A DNA stretch of 64,000 nucleotides, from positions 1 to 64,000 of the forward strand of contig JAAYBD010000012.1 in NCBI GenBank assembly GCA_012719035.1, in the 5' to 3' direction. Position numbers and translations under genes: made by a program. This DNA comes from Clostridiales bacterium (GTDB lineage: Bacteria; Bacillota; Clostridia; Oscillospirales; Oscillospiraceae). The notes below the pieces were generated by a model, which saw nothing but the letters and a program-made list of their open reading frames with translations, did not search any database and was not told where the DNA came from. Positions 45,669 through 54,003 of the stretch are shown here, one piece after another. Positions within the stretch are counted from its first letter, which is position 1; each line of letters starts with the position of its first letter.

Positions 45669-46307
45669 ATGTTTAAGGATTTAAAGGAAACAATAAATGC
45701 ATATAAAGCGAGAGATCCTGCCGCACGCTCATCTTTGGAAGTGCTTTTGCTCTATCCGGGTATCCGGGCGACTTTGGCACATAAAAGAGCCAATTTCTTT
45801 TACAGGCATAACATGAAATTTATAGCTCGATGGATATCCCAGCGCTCACGAAAGAAAACAGGCATTGAAATCCATCCGGGCGCAACTATCGGAAGACGTC
45901 TTGTAATAGATCACGGGATGGGTATTGTTATAGGTGAAACGACTGAGATTGGCGATGATGTTCTGATTTATCAGGGCGTTACACTTGGAGGTACGGGAAA
46001 GGATACTGGGAAGAGGCATCCCACTATCGGAAACAATGTGCTCATCGGTTCGGGTGCTAAAGTTTTGGGACCGTTTAAAGTTGGTGACAACTGCCGTATC
46101 GCCGCAAACGCTGTTGTTTTAAAGGAGATACCGCCTAACAGCACTGCTGTCGGAGTCCCCGCGAAAATAGTCCGCGTCGATGGACAGAAAGTTAACTTTG
46201 CGGGTGAGGTCGACCAGATACACATAACAGACCCTGTCGCGCAGGAGCTGATTGCGCTGCACGAGCAGATAAGTGCGCTTTTAGACAAAAAGGCTAAGAG
46301 CGAATAG
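45669..46307 (+). CDS. cysE: Serine O-acetyltransferase
   Basis: Makes O-acetylserine, the precursor of cysteine, from serine and acetyl-CoA. The 212-residue protein has a helical N-terminus and a left-handed beta-helix of hexapeptide repeats with GIEIHPGATIGRRLVIDHGMGIVIGETTEIGDDVLIYQGVTLGGTG. It is the short EpsC/NifP-like form. ATG 45669 follows GGGAGG; the frame runs back into the T-box, which is not coding. No cysK is adjacent. Confidence 0.96.
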   Translation: MFKDLKETINAYKARDPAARSSLEVLLLYPGIRATLAHKRANFFYRHNMKFIARWISQRSRKKTGIEIHPGATIGRRLVIDHGMGIVIGETTEIGDDVLIYQGVTLGGTGKDTGKRHPTIGNNVLIGSGAKVLGPFKVGDNCRIAANAVVLKEIPPNSTAVGVPAKIVRVDGQKVNFAGEVDQIHITDPVAQELIALHEQISALLDKKAKSE

Positions 46308-46348
46308 ATTACAGAAAATAATATTAATTTTTTCGGAGGTTCATACGA

Positions 46349-47752
46349 ATGAAACTTTTCAACTCAATGACTATGCAGAAGGAAGAATTTGTTCCGATTG
46401 AAGAAGGCAAGGTTCGCATGTACGCCTGCGGGCCGACGGTTTATAACTATATTCACGTAGGCAATGCAAGACCTATAATAATGTTTGATGTTTTGCGCCG
46501 ATACCTCGAATATCGGGGGTATGAGGTTACCTTTGTTCAGAACTTTACAGACATCGATGATAAGATAATAAAACGCGCAAATGAGGAGGGGGTTACATCC
46601 AAGGAAATATCGGAAAAATATATAGATGAATACTACAAGGATTGTCAGGGTTTGGGCGTTCGTGAGGCAAGTATACACCCCAAGGCAACCGAGAATATAG
46701 AGCATATTATCTCGATAGTAGAAGAACTTATCCAAAAGGGATATGCATATGTCGTAAACGGAGATGTTTATTACCGTACAACAAAGTTTGGGGATTACGG
46801 AAAGTTAAGTCATCAGCCTCTTGAGGATTTGCAGGCAGGTGCAAGGATAGACGTTGCTGATGCTAAGGAAAATCCTATGGACTTTGCGCTCTGGAAAGCG
46901 GCAAAGCCGGGAGAACCTTACTGGGATTCACCTTGGGGACAGGGCAGACCCGGCTGGCATATCGAATGCAGTGCAATGAGCAATCGTTATCTGGGCAAGA
47001 CTATTGATTTGCACTGCGGCGGTCAGGATTTGATTTTTCCCCATCATGAGAACGAAATAGCGCAGTCCGAGGCGGCTAATGGATGTAAGTTTGTCAACTA
47101 CTGGATGCATAACGGATTTATAAGTGTGGACAACAAAAAGATGAGCAAGTCGCTTGGGAACTTTTTTACAGTGCGGGAGGCGGCTGAGGCTTATGGATAT
47201 GACTCGATCCGTATGTTTATGCTGATGAGCCATTACCGCAGCCCCTTAAACTATTCCGGAGAAATCCTTATGCAGGCAAACAATGCCTTGGAGCGTCTTG
47301 CTACCGCTAAGTCCAACCTTGAGTTCTTTGCGGAGAACGGAGTCGAAGGCGAAATGACAGCCGATGAGGCGGGTTTTGCGAAGGGGCTTGATAAGTATCG
47401 TCAGCGTTTTTGCGAGGTGATGGACGATGACCTTAACACTGCTGATGCCGTTGCCGTTATTTTTGAGCTTGTACGTGAAATCAATGCTGCTGTAAACCCT
47501 GCTGCCAATCCCACAAGGGAGCTGGCAAAAGCCTGCGCTGCGGTTTTCGGGGAGCTTGCAGAGGTTATCGGACTTCCGATCCATAAACCCGAAGAAAACA
47601 TCGATGCCGAGATAGAGAAGCTTATTGAAGCCCGCCAAGAGGCAAGAAAGGCAAAGAATTACGCGGAGGCGGATAGAATCCGCGATGAATTGAAGAGCAT
47701 GGGCATAGTGCTTGAAGATACTCCGCAGGGAGTAAAATACTACCGCAAGTAG
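46349..47752 (+). CDS. cysS: Cysteinyl-tRNA synthetase
   Basis: Class I synthetase of 467 residues that charges tRNA-Cys. It has [16 protein letters not shown] with the HIGH-type motif HVGN (36-39) and zinc ligand Cys27, the second zinc segment [19 protein letters not shown], and KMSKSLGN (about 265). It is co-transcribed with cysE behind the cysteine T-box, so both cysteine synthesis and charging respond to uncharged tRNA-Cys. Confidence 0.98.
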   Translation: MKLFNSMTMQKEEFVPIEEGKVRMYACGPTVYNYIHVGNARPIIMFDVLRRYLEYRGYEVTFVQNFTDIDDKIIKRANEEGVTSKEISEKYIDEYYKDCQGLGVREASIHPKATENIEHIISIVEELIQKGYAYVVNGDVYYRTTKFGDYGKLSHQPLEDLQAGARIDVADAKENPMDFALWKAAKPGEPYWDSPWGQGRPGWHIECSAMSNRYLGKTIDLHCGGQDLIFPHHENEIAQSEAANGCKFVNYWMHNGFISVDNKKMSKSLGNFFTVREAAEAYGYDSIRMFMLMSHYRSPLNYSGEILMQANNALERLATAKSNLEFFAENGVEGEMTADEAGFAKGLDKYRQRFCEVMDDDLNTADAVAVIFELVREINAAVNPAANPTRELAKACAAVFGELAEVIGLPIHKPEENIDAEIEKLIEARQEARKAKNYAEADRIRDELKSMGIVLEDTPQGVKYYRK

Positions 47753-47754
47753 AA

Positions 47755-47861
47755 TCCTGTGCGGGGAGTCGGTTAACAAGATCAATTGCCGGGGCTCAGA
47801 TTTTTAAGAGATTGACTAATGGCTCCTGCTTACCGCGCAAGCAGGAGCCATTATGTTTTTT
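47755..47861 (+). ncRNA. Fluoride riboswitch (crcB motif) with terminator
   Basis: The 5' loop GGAGTC (47765-47770) can pair with GGCTCC (47821-47826) as the pseudoknot. The conserved TTAACAA (47773-47779) is followed by a P3 stem TCAATT/GATTGA (47782-47787 with 47810-47815), then CTAATGGCTCCTGCTT. The terminator stem GGCTCCTGCTT / AAGCAGGAGCC (47821-47831 with 47839-47849) uses the same GGCTCC bases and ends in a T-run. Fluoride binding should therefore prevent termination. The gene that follows is crcB. Confidence 0.88.
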
Positions 47862-47875
47862 GAGGAGAGGATACT

Positions 47876-48250
47876 ATGCAGAAGCTTTTTTATGTGGGTA
47901 TCGGAGGATGCATAGGTGCTATGCTTAGGTATATCATATCTGTAAGTTTGTCGAAAGTGCTTTCAACTCAATTTCCTTGGGGGACATTATTTGTAAATGT
48001 TTTAGGCGGCTTCCTTATTGGTATTATTATGGAGATATGCTTAACGACAGAGTTTATTTCTCCGAATATGAGACTGTTTTTGACGACGGGGATTTTAGGC
48101 GGACTTACGACATTTTCGACATTCAGTTATGAAACTATAAGGCTTTTTAGCAATGGGGACCTTGTATATGGAGCTTTGAATATTTGTTTAAACCTTTTTT
48201 TAAGCTTAGGCGGAGTCTTGCTTGGACAGTTTGCGGCAAGGGCGATTTAG
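47876..48250 (+). CDS. crcB: Fluoride channel/exporter CrcB (Fluc)
   Basis: A 124-residue membrane protein with four helices that exports fluoride. The family motifs are GIGGCIGAMLRYIIS, GTLFVNVLGGFLIGI and TGILGGLTTFSTFSYE, which holds the phenylalanines of the fluoride path. It starts behind GAGGAGAGG and is controlled by the upstream fluoride riboswitch. Such proteins act as antiparallel dimers; only one copy is seen here. Confidence 0.95.
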   Translation: MQKLFYVGIGGCIGAMLRYIISVSLSKVLSTQFPWGTLFVNVLGGFLIGIIMEICLTTEFISPNMRLFLTTGILGGLTTFSTFSYETIRLFSNGDLVYGALNICLNLFLSLGGVLLGQFAARAI

Positions 48251-48281
48251 AATTATAAAGTTCATGAAATTCTGCTATAGT

Positions 48282-48319
48282 AAAAAGCTCCCTAAACAGT
48301 GCTGTTTAGGGAGCTTTTT
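48282..48319 (+). terminator. Bidirectional terminator between crcB and the PBP gene
   Basis: A nearly perfect 18-bp inverted repeat (48282-48299 with 48302-48319) with A-runs on the left and T-runs on the right lies between convergent genes. Confidence 0.93.
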
Positions 48320-48330
48320 ATTAATTTTAT

Positions 48331-50571
48331 TTATGCGGCGCCTTCATCAGTAATATTAACTTGAGTATTCGGTGAGCTTTCTACAGATTGAGTCGCTGCC
48401 GAAGGAGTTGGATTTACAGGAAGAGAGGGAGATGGAGGCGTGGGGGGCGGAGTAGAGGGATTTGGAATGTCTGTTCCGCTTGAGGGTATTTCGGAATTGT
48501 TCGGCGATGGATTTTCAGAAACCTCTTCAGACGGAGATGGGCTTGGGGATTCTGATAAATCTCCGAAAATATTTGTAGGTCCTGAGAGAGTTGGTTTTTT
48601 GAAGTCCTTATACGGAAGTCCCTCATGCATCTGATACATTATCTTTTTCCAAATCTGTGCCGAAGGGTTGCCCGATCCGGATATACTTGCGGGTGTGTCA
48701 TATCCTGTCCAAACAGCAGCAACATAATACGGGGTGTAGCCGACGAACCAACGGTCATAATAGAAGGAACTTGATCCTGTTTTACCGGCATGCGGCATAT
48801 TTCCCAGATATGACTCGGCTCCTGTGCCGGAGGTTGCTGCTATGTTAAGCATATAGCTCATAGTCCATGCGGTGTTTGCCTTGAACGCGACAATAGTATC
48901 TGCTGAGTTTTCAAGGAGCGTCTTGCCTTTGGAATCCAATACATATGAGTATGTGCGCGCATACGTGAATACACCGTCGTTTACAAATGCATCGTAAGCC
49001 TGAGCCATTTCGCGGACTGTTATGCCGTTTGTAAGCTGACCCAGAGCCAAAGGAGCATAGTCGCAGTCGGCGTCTATCATACTTGTTACGCCCAGACGAT
49101 TTTTTAGATAGTCATATGACATTTGTGGTGTTAACTTGTCAAGAATTTGTGCGGATACAGTGTTCAGCGACCTTGTAAGAGCCCTTTGTATCGTGACTAC
49201 CCCCTCGTAAGAGTTTACGGAGGCGTTCTTGGGGTACCATGACGTTCCTTTGAGCGTGATATGCTGACTGTCATTAACAAGAGTGCTTGGAGAAATCAAA
49301 CCTTGGTCGATTGCCGGACCATAGGTGGCTATGGGCTTGATTGAAGATCCCGGGGGGCGTTTTGCATCTATGGCTCTGTTGAAAATTAAGTTACCGTCTT
49401 TTTCTCCTATACCGCCGGAAAGAGCTTTGATTTCACCGGTATAAGGGTCAAGAAGCACGATTGCTGATTGAATTGGCTGCCCTGTAGGAGATTTTGAAGC
49501 CGGGAAGTTTGAGCGATCTTTATAGATGTTGTCTACAATGTTTTGTGCGTTGATGTCCATGCAGGAATAAATCTGCAAACCGCCGTTGTATATGAGCTTT
49601 TCCGCGGTTTCTGCATTTATGCCTTTTTCCTTCATAAGGTCACGCTTGACATCGGCTATGACGGTATCTACATAATAACTGTTTATCGGCTCTGAATACT
49701 GCTCGTCTTCTGCACGCTTAAATACAAGATCCTTAGCGACAGCTTCCGTGTATTCCTCATAGTTGATGTAGCCTTGGTCGTACATCTCGTAGAGAATGGT
49801 TTCCTGACGTTCTTTATTTCTGGCACGATTTTCAGGACTTATATAGGGGTCATATTTAGAGGGATTGTTCGTGATGCTGATAATGCTGGCGCATTCGGCA
49901 AGATCCAAATCCCAAACTTCTTTGTCAAAATAAGTTCTTGCCGCAGTTGCCACGCCGTTACAGCTTTCGCCGAGATAAATGACATTGAGGTACCATTCCA
50001 TTATGTCATCTTTTTCGTACATCCGCTCAAATTTCAATGCGCGGAATATTTCAAGAATCTTTCGCTGAACGGTTATGTCATCTTCATTGGTTAGGTTTTT
50101 TATTAGCTGCTGGGTAATGGTTGAACCGCCGAAATCATTTTTCATACTGAGGAACATATTTCCAAAAGCTGCGACTGTTCTGTACCAGTCAACGCCTTTA
50201 TGGTCATAGAAACGCCTGTCTTCAATGGCGACTGCGGCGTGTTCCATATGAATGGGAATGTTATCATAGTCTACCCATACGCGGTTTTCCCTGCCGTGAA
50301 GAGAGGCGATAGGAACATCTTCGCCGTTCTCATTTGTGTAATATATTGTACTCGCGAGATTTAAGGTCATTTCATCAAGAGCTACATCGAGGTTGTCGGA
50401 AAGATTGGTTTTAACATAATATGCAAATATGCATGTAAACAGGAGACCTGTTGTAACAAATATGAGAAGTAATGTTAACAACACTTTCAAAATTACTCGA
50501 AAAACACCCGATACAGTTACCGCGGTTTTATCTGCGACCTTAACAGCTTTTTTTGTTTTTTTGTAGTCCAT
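48331..50571 (-). CDS. Class A penicillin-binding protein (PBP1a type)
   Basis: Bifunctional peptidoglycan polymerase of 746 residues. A short cytoplasmic tail precedes one membrane helix (about 25-50). The glycosyltransferase domain has the catalytic Glu in IEDRRFYDHKG (about 117) and GGSTITQQLIKN. The transpeptidase domain has SSIK in RPPGSSIKPIA (about 405), SLN and KTGSS (about 600). The last 80 residues are a low-complexity Ser/Pro/Glu tail, presumably wall-spanning. It is convergent with crcB. Confidence 0.95.
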   Translation of the reverse strand: MDYKKTKKAVKVADKTAVTVSGVFRVILKVLLTLLLIFVTTGLLFTCIFAYYVKTNLSDNLDVALDEMTLNLASTIYYTNENGEDVPIASLHGRENRVWVDYDNIPIHMEHAAVAIEDRRFYDHKGVDWYRTVAAFGNMFLSMKNDFGGSTITQQLIKNLTNEDDITVQRKILEIFRALKFERMYEKDDIMEWYLNVIYLGESCNGVATAARTYFDKEVWDLDLAECASIISITNNPSKYDPYISPENRARNKERQETILYEMYDQGYINYEEYTEAVAKDLVFKRAEDEQYSEPINSYYVDTVIADVKRDLMKEKGINAETAEKLIYNGGLQIYSCMDINAQNIVDNIYKDRSNFPASKSPTGQPIQSAIVLLDPYTGEIKALSGGIGEKDGNLIFNRAIDAKRPPGSSIKPIATYGPAIDQGLISPSTLVNDSQHITLKGTSWYPKNASVNSYEGVVTIQRALTRSLNTVSAQILDKLTPQMSYDYLKNRLGVTSMIDADCDYAPLALGQLTNGITVREMAQAYDAFVNDGVFTYARTYSYVLDSKGKTLLENSADTIVAFKANTAWTMSYMLNIAATSGTGAESYLGNMPHAGKTGSSSFYYDRWFVGYTPYYVAAVWTGYDTPASISGSGNPSAQIWKKIMYQMHEGLPYKDFKKPTLSGPTNIFGDLSESPSPSPSEEVSENPSPNNSEIPSSGTDIPNPSTPPPTPPSPSLPVNPTPSAATQSVESSPNTQVNITDEGAA

Positions 50572-50809
50572 GTGGATGAAACCTCCGTTAGGTTTTTATA
50601 TAAACGGCCAGCCTGAACCAAAAGCATTGCCGGTTAGAAAAATATTAATAATAAAGAAATACCGGCAAGTCAAATTGTATTCCGCAGCAGCGGGACTTAT
50701 AACCGGCACGAAAAGAACAATTATAGCTTTTACCATTTCAAACTAAATATAATGTGCTTTACGGGCGGTAAATTAGATATCATATTCGTGTTCAGCCTCA
50801 GAGCGGCAT

Positions 50810-50843
50810 TATAATGTATTTTTGAATAGACTTATACATTATA
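50810..50843. repeat. Inverted repeat between the PBP and BofC-like genes
   Basis: Ten-base arms TATAATGTAT (50810-50819) and ATACATTATA (50834-50843) are separated by 14 bases. It lies in the 384-base AT-rich gap between the divergent PBP and BofC-C-like genes and could be an operator or overlapping promoters; the arms contain TATAAT-like hexamers. I see no gene in this gap. Confidence 0.4.
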
Positions 50844-50955
50844 TCACAATATGTCAAATAACAGAATATATTTATATAATTTTTATTTTTATACTGGTTA
50901 AAATTTACTAATTAAGGGGATAATAAGAACAAAATTACTTATTTGGAGGCTTAAA

Positions 50956-51285
50956 ATGAAACCAAAATTGAAAATAGCACTTATCGGAGCCTTATGCCTC
51001 TGCGCTGTTTTTTGTGCTACCTTTGCACTTATAAACATAAGTAAGGCGGAAACAGACGGCAAAGCCGTTGAGTGTATGGCGGAGAGCAAAGAAAATAATT
51101 ATGTTCTTCGCGACTATGAAGGATATGTTGCCATCTTTGTGGAAAACAATCCTACTTGCCCTATGACAGTAACCGATATACAGGTATCTACGCTTAGAGA
51201 ATTTGATAAAATGCTTTTGCGGACAGGAATGAAGCTTTCTTCCCGCGAGAGGTTGATGATGACGCTTGAAGATCTCGGCTCATAA
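50956..51285 (+). CDS. Membrane-anchored protein with BofC C-terminal-like domain
   Basis: A 109-residue protein: N-terminal signal anchor (about 7-28), then a small exported domain beginning YVLRDYEGYVAIFVENNP and continuing ITVxDI-VSTLREFDKMLL-GMKLSSRERLMMTLEDLGS. This resembles the C-terminal domain of BofC, an intermembrane regulator of sporulation protease SpoIVB. The BofC N-terminal domain is absent. The assignment is by pattern only. The ATG follows GGAGG. Confidence 0.55.
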   Translation: MKPKLKIALIGALCLCAVFCATFALINISKAETDGKAVECMAESKENNYVLRDYEGYVAIFVENNPTCPMTVTDIQVSTLREFDKMLLRTGMKLSSRERLMMTLEDLGS

Positions 51286-51392
51286 AAAGCGGCAAGTGAT
51301 TGGGATTGATTTTTTACCCGGTTTAATGTAGAATGTGCCCACAGGTCTGCCGGTTTTCGGTTTGACCCGGCAATGAACAGGAGGCGCACATT

Positions 51393-51671
51393 ATGAGCGA
51401 GGAATTTGGAAACGATATCGTCACCATTACAGATGACGAAGGAAATGAATATGTCCTGGAGCATCTGCATACACTGGAGCATAAAGGCTGCTTCTATATG
51501 GCTTTTCTTCCTACCGACATTGACGAGGATGATGAGGACTATGGTCTTATCATCTTGAAAGTTGTTGAGGAAAACGGTGAGGAAATTTTGGGCTCGGTTG
51601 ATGACCCCGATGAGCTTGAAGAAGTATACGAGCTATTTGCTGCAGTTCTTTTTGACGAAGATGAGGAATAA
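51393..51671 (+). CDS. DUF1292 protein
   Basis: A 92-residue very acidic protein of the DUF1292 family (YrzB in Bacillus): NDIVTITDDEGNEYVLEHLHTLEHKGCFYMAFLP, then a stretch of Asp/Glu, then IILKVVEENGEEILGSVDDPDELEEVYELF. Function unknown. In many Firmicutes it belongs to an alaS-ireB-ruvX group, which is not present here. The ATG follows GGAGGCG. Confidence 0.9.
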   Translation: MSEEFGNDIVTITDDEGNEYVLEHLHTLEHKGCFYMAFLPTDIDEDDEDYGLIILKVVEENGEEILGSVDDPDELEEVYELFAAVLFDEDEE

Positions 51672-51713
51672 TATGTTCCTGTAAGCAAGGTAAAATTTTC
51701 TTTAATTTTTTCT

Positions 51714-51742
51714 TTGATTTTTGTGAGCTTAAGTTGTATAAT
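51714..51742 (+). promoter_or_regulatory. Promoter of the structured ncRNA
   Basis: A -35 TTGATT (51714-51719) and a perfect -10 TATAAT (51737-51742) are spaced by 17 bases. Expected transcription start is about 51749, at the edge of the structured region. Confidence 0.75.
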
Positions 51743-51748
51743 TCATTG

Positions 51749-52037
51749 TAGGAGGGATTGCATCATAAGTGCATCCGTCCGAAGAATATAAGCACAGCGG
51801 TTTTTCGAAACCTGCTGTGTGCGTGAGGAGCTTTTTAAAACCCACATCTCTTATAAGGGATGCCGAGCTTCCGCTGCGAATTGCAGGCCTCCCAAGGCGG
51901 ACTTTGTTGACCGTTCTTGGACGTTGGAAGCAGAGAAACAGCGGAGAGGCGACCCACCTGCAATTACGTGCAGGTTCTTTCAAGGCTCCCACGGCAATAG
52001 CGGGCTCGACCGGCGCATTCAGCGCCGGTCTTTTTTT
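51749..52037 (+). ncRNA. Structured non-coding RNA, possibly 6S RNA
   Basis: A 290-base non-coding transcript unit with its own promoter and a strong terminator (GACCGGCGC/GCGCCGGTC at 52008-52030, then seven T). Internal pairings include GCACAGC-GGTTT/AAACC-GCTGTG near 51791-51821, CCTGCA/TGCAGG near 51957-51973, and AATTGCAGG with CCTGCAATT over a longer range. Segments such as GAGGAGCTTTTTAAAACC and TTTCAAGGCTCCCACGGC recall 6S RNA, but this is from memory. It lacks the SRP GGAA-AGCAG core and RNase P or tmRNA hallmarks. Confidence 0.5.
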
Positions 52038-52077
52038 GCCTGCATTTTATGTCTGCTGCGCAATATCCTGATTAAAA

Positions 52078-52123
52078 AAATACCGCAACTTTTCTTCATG
52101 ATTGAGGCAAAGCTGCGGTATTT
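52078..52123 (+). terminator. Hairpin in the gap before the phage cluster
   Basis: AAATACCGCA (52078-52087) pairs with TGCGGTATTT (52114-52123), with an additional CTTT/AAAG pairing inside. The flanks are A-rich and T-rich, so it may be a bidirectional terminator. It lies between the ncRNA and the phage genes. Confidence 0.55.
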
Positions 52124-52363
52124 GCTGTTTATATTCGAGCTTTTTTTACATTTTTTTATCTTTTCCGACCAATTATGACAATTTTCGCGATTGTGGAATG
52201 TTACGATACTTCACGTTCTGTGTGCGCTTATACACAGTTAATTATATTACTTTTATTCCTTTATTACTATAAATTTTTTTATTTTTTATGTTTTTTTATT
52301 TTTGTTGTATTCAAACGTACACATTTTGTGCAGATGCAGACTACGGTTGAGGAGGGAATTTGC
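52124..52363. other. T-rich non-coding region before the terminase genes
   Basis: About 240 bases of very T-rich sequence with no convincing gene. A frame is open through most of it, but it encodes only Phe/Leu/Tyr runs and lacks a ribosome site. It probably holds the promoter of the phage cluster and possibly the left junction of the element. I could not identify an attachment site. Confidence 0.5.
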
Positions 52364-52681
52364 TTGAGGAAAAAACTGAGCGGTTCTGATGTTATAAACC
52401 GTATAGGCAGCCTGGCGTTTGGAAAATCAAATGATGCTGTGAAGCTTGTCTTTCTTGACCCGGAGCGGCAAGAGCTAATCGATGATCTTGATTTGAGTAT
52501 GGTATCAGAGGTGAAAAGAGGGGCGAATGGAGTTGTTGAAGTGAAACTTCTGAACAGAATTGCGCTTTTGGAACTGCTTGCCCAGCTTGTTGAGCCGCAG
52601 GCTCAGGGAGGTAAGGAGGCAGAAAGTTTCTTTTCAGCCATGGACAAGGCGGCCGCAAGGCTTCGTGACGGTGACGCATGA
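52364..52681 (+). CDS. Phage terminase small subunit-like protein
   Basis: A 105-residue protein with LSGSDVINRIGSLAFGKSNDAVKLVF and VEVKLLNRIALLELLAQLV, resembling small terminase-associated proteins of clostridial prophages. Small subunits recognise packaging sites on phage DNA. TTG 52364 follows GAGGAGGG by about eight bases. It overlaps the large terminase gene by ATGA, which is the main support for the call. Confidence 0.7.
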   Translation: MRKKLSGSDVINRIGSLAFGKSNDAVKLVFLDPERQELIDDLDLSMVSEVKRGANGVVEVKLLNRIALLELLAQLVEPQAQGGKEAESFFSAMDKAAARLRDGDA

Positions 52682-53931
52682 GGTTTGAAACCTTTAGCGA
52701 AAAACAGGCTTTGGCATTGACATGGTGGAGTAATTCATCGCCTTACGAGGATTTTGACGCCATTATCTGCGATGGAGCAGTGCGAAGCGGTAAAACGCTT
52801 TGCATGGGGATTTCTTTTATCTGCTGGGCAATGCGGAGGTTTGACGGTAAGCAATTCGGTTTATGCGGAAAAACGATTGCCTCGCTGAGAAGAAATGTAG
52901 TCAGCGTGCTTCTTCCCGTTATGAGCGATCTTGGATTTGTCTGCGAAGAGAAAATATCAAAGAACCTTTTTACCGTCAGTTTTGGCGGGAGGATGAACGT
53001 TTTTTATCTTTTCGGAGGGAGAGATGAAAGTTCGCAGGCCCTTATACAGGGAGCGACTTTTGCCGGAGTTCTGCTGGATGAAGTTGCGCTTATGCCAAGA
53101 AGCTTTGTTGAACAGGCCTGTGCGCGATGCAGCGTTGCCGGAAGCAAGCTTTGGTTTAACTGCAACCCTGAAGGACCAAATCACTGGTTCTACGTCGAAT
53201 GGGTAAAAAAATCGACGGAACGGAGAGCGCTATACATACATTTTAACTTAGAAGATAATCCGGCCCTGTCACGTAAAATCATTGCAAGGTATCGGAAGAT
53301 GTATTCGGGTGTGTTTTACCGGAGATTTATTCTTGGTGAATGGGTGGCTTCACAAGGACGTGTATATGACTTTTTCGATGAGAGCTTCATATCAGACCCA
53401 CCTGAGGGTGAGATGGAGGAATATGCGGTTTCCTGCGATTATGGTACGGCTAATCCGGCATCTTTCGGTCTGTGGGGCTTAAAAAACGGCATTTGGTATC
53501 GGCTGAGGGAATATTACTACAACTCGCGCGCTGAGGGAGTTCAAAAAACGGATGCCGAATACGTAAGAGACCTTCTGGGGCTTTGCGACGGCATCCGTCC
53601 GCGTGCGATAGTAGTCGACCCTTCGGCGGCAAGCTTTATTGAGGCTCTAAAACGTGAGGGTCTGCCTGTTTTGAAGGCGGAAAATGATGTTTTGAGCGGT
53701 ATCCGCCTTACTGCCGATCTTCTGAAGTCCGGAAAGCTTGTTATTTGCAGAGACTGTGTTGACGCTATAAGAGAGTTTTCACTCTATTCGTGGGATGAAA
53801 AGCGGGAGGGCAGGGATGCGCCTATCAAGCAGTTTGACCACGCGATGGACGACATACGATATTTTGCGGCAACGGTTGCCTTGCCTAAGTGCGGAAGCGG
53901 CTTTGCGGCAACCTTTGTCGAGAGAAGCTGA
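52678..53931 (+). CDS. Phage terminase large subunit
   Basis: DNA-packaging motor of 417 residues, PBSX/XtmB-like. The ATPase has the variant Walker A GAVRSGKT (near residue 37) and Walker B GVLLDEVALM (about 140), with a coupling segment WFNCNPEGPNHWFY. The RNase H-like nuclease domain has SCDYGTANPASFGLWG, IVVDPSAASF and the terminal DHAMDDIRYFAA. All functional motifs look intact. Confidence 0.93.
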   Translation: MRFETFSEKQALALTWWSNSSPYEDFDAIICDGAVRSGKTLCMGISFICWAMRRFDGKQFGLCGKTIASLRRNVVSVLLPVMSDLGFVCEEKISKNLFTVSFGGRMNVFYLFGGRDESSQALIQGATFAGVLLDEVALMPRSFVEQACARCSVAGSKLWFNCNPEGPNHWFYVEWVKKSTERRALYIHFNLEDNPALSRKIIARYRKMYSGVFYRRFILGEWVASQGRVYDFFDESFISDPPEGEMEEYAVSCDYGTANPASFGLWGLKNGIWYRLREYYYNSRAEGVQKTDAEYVRDLLGLCDGIRPRAIVVDPSAASFIEALKREGLPVLKAENDVLSGIRLTADLLKSGKLVICRDCVDAIREFSLYSWDEKREGRDAPIKQFDHAMDDIRYFAATVALPKCGSGFAATFVERS

Positions 53932-54003
53932 GAGCGGTCTTAGAATTTACAGACAAGGCTCATGAGGAGACTTCAAGCGAGAATTATTTTTAAGGATGAT
54001 GTT

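Noticed and set aside
51749..52037. SRP RNA, RNase P RNA or tmRNA for the structured RNA
   Set aside because: The SRP GGAA/AGCAG helix, the RNase P GAAAGTCC region and a tmRNA tag frame with a CCA end were not found.
52228..52236. TTATACACA resembling a DnaA box
   Set aside because: A single copy in an AT-rich region without a cluster or DUE is expected by chance.
52175..52363. N-terminal extension of the small terminase frame back to 52175
   Set aside because: It encodes only runs of Phe, Leu and Tyr from T-rich DNA and has no ribosome site; TTG 52364 is well placed.
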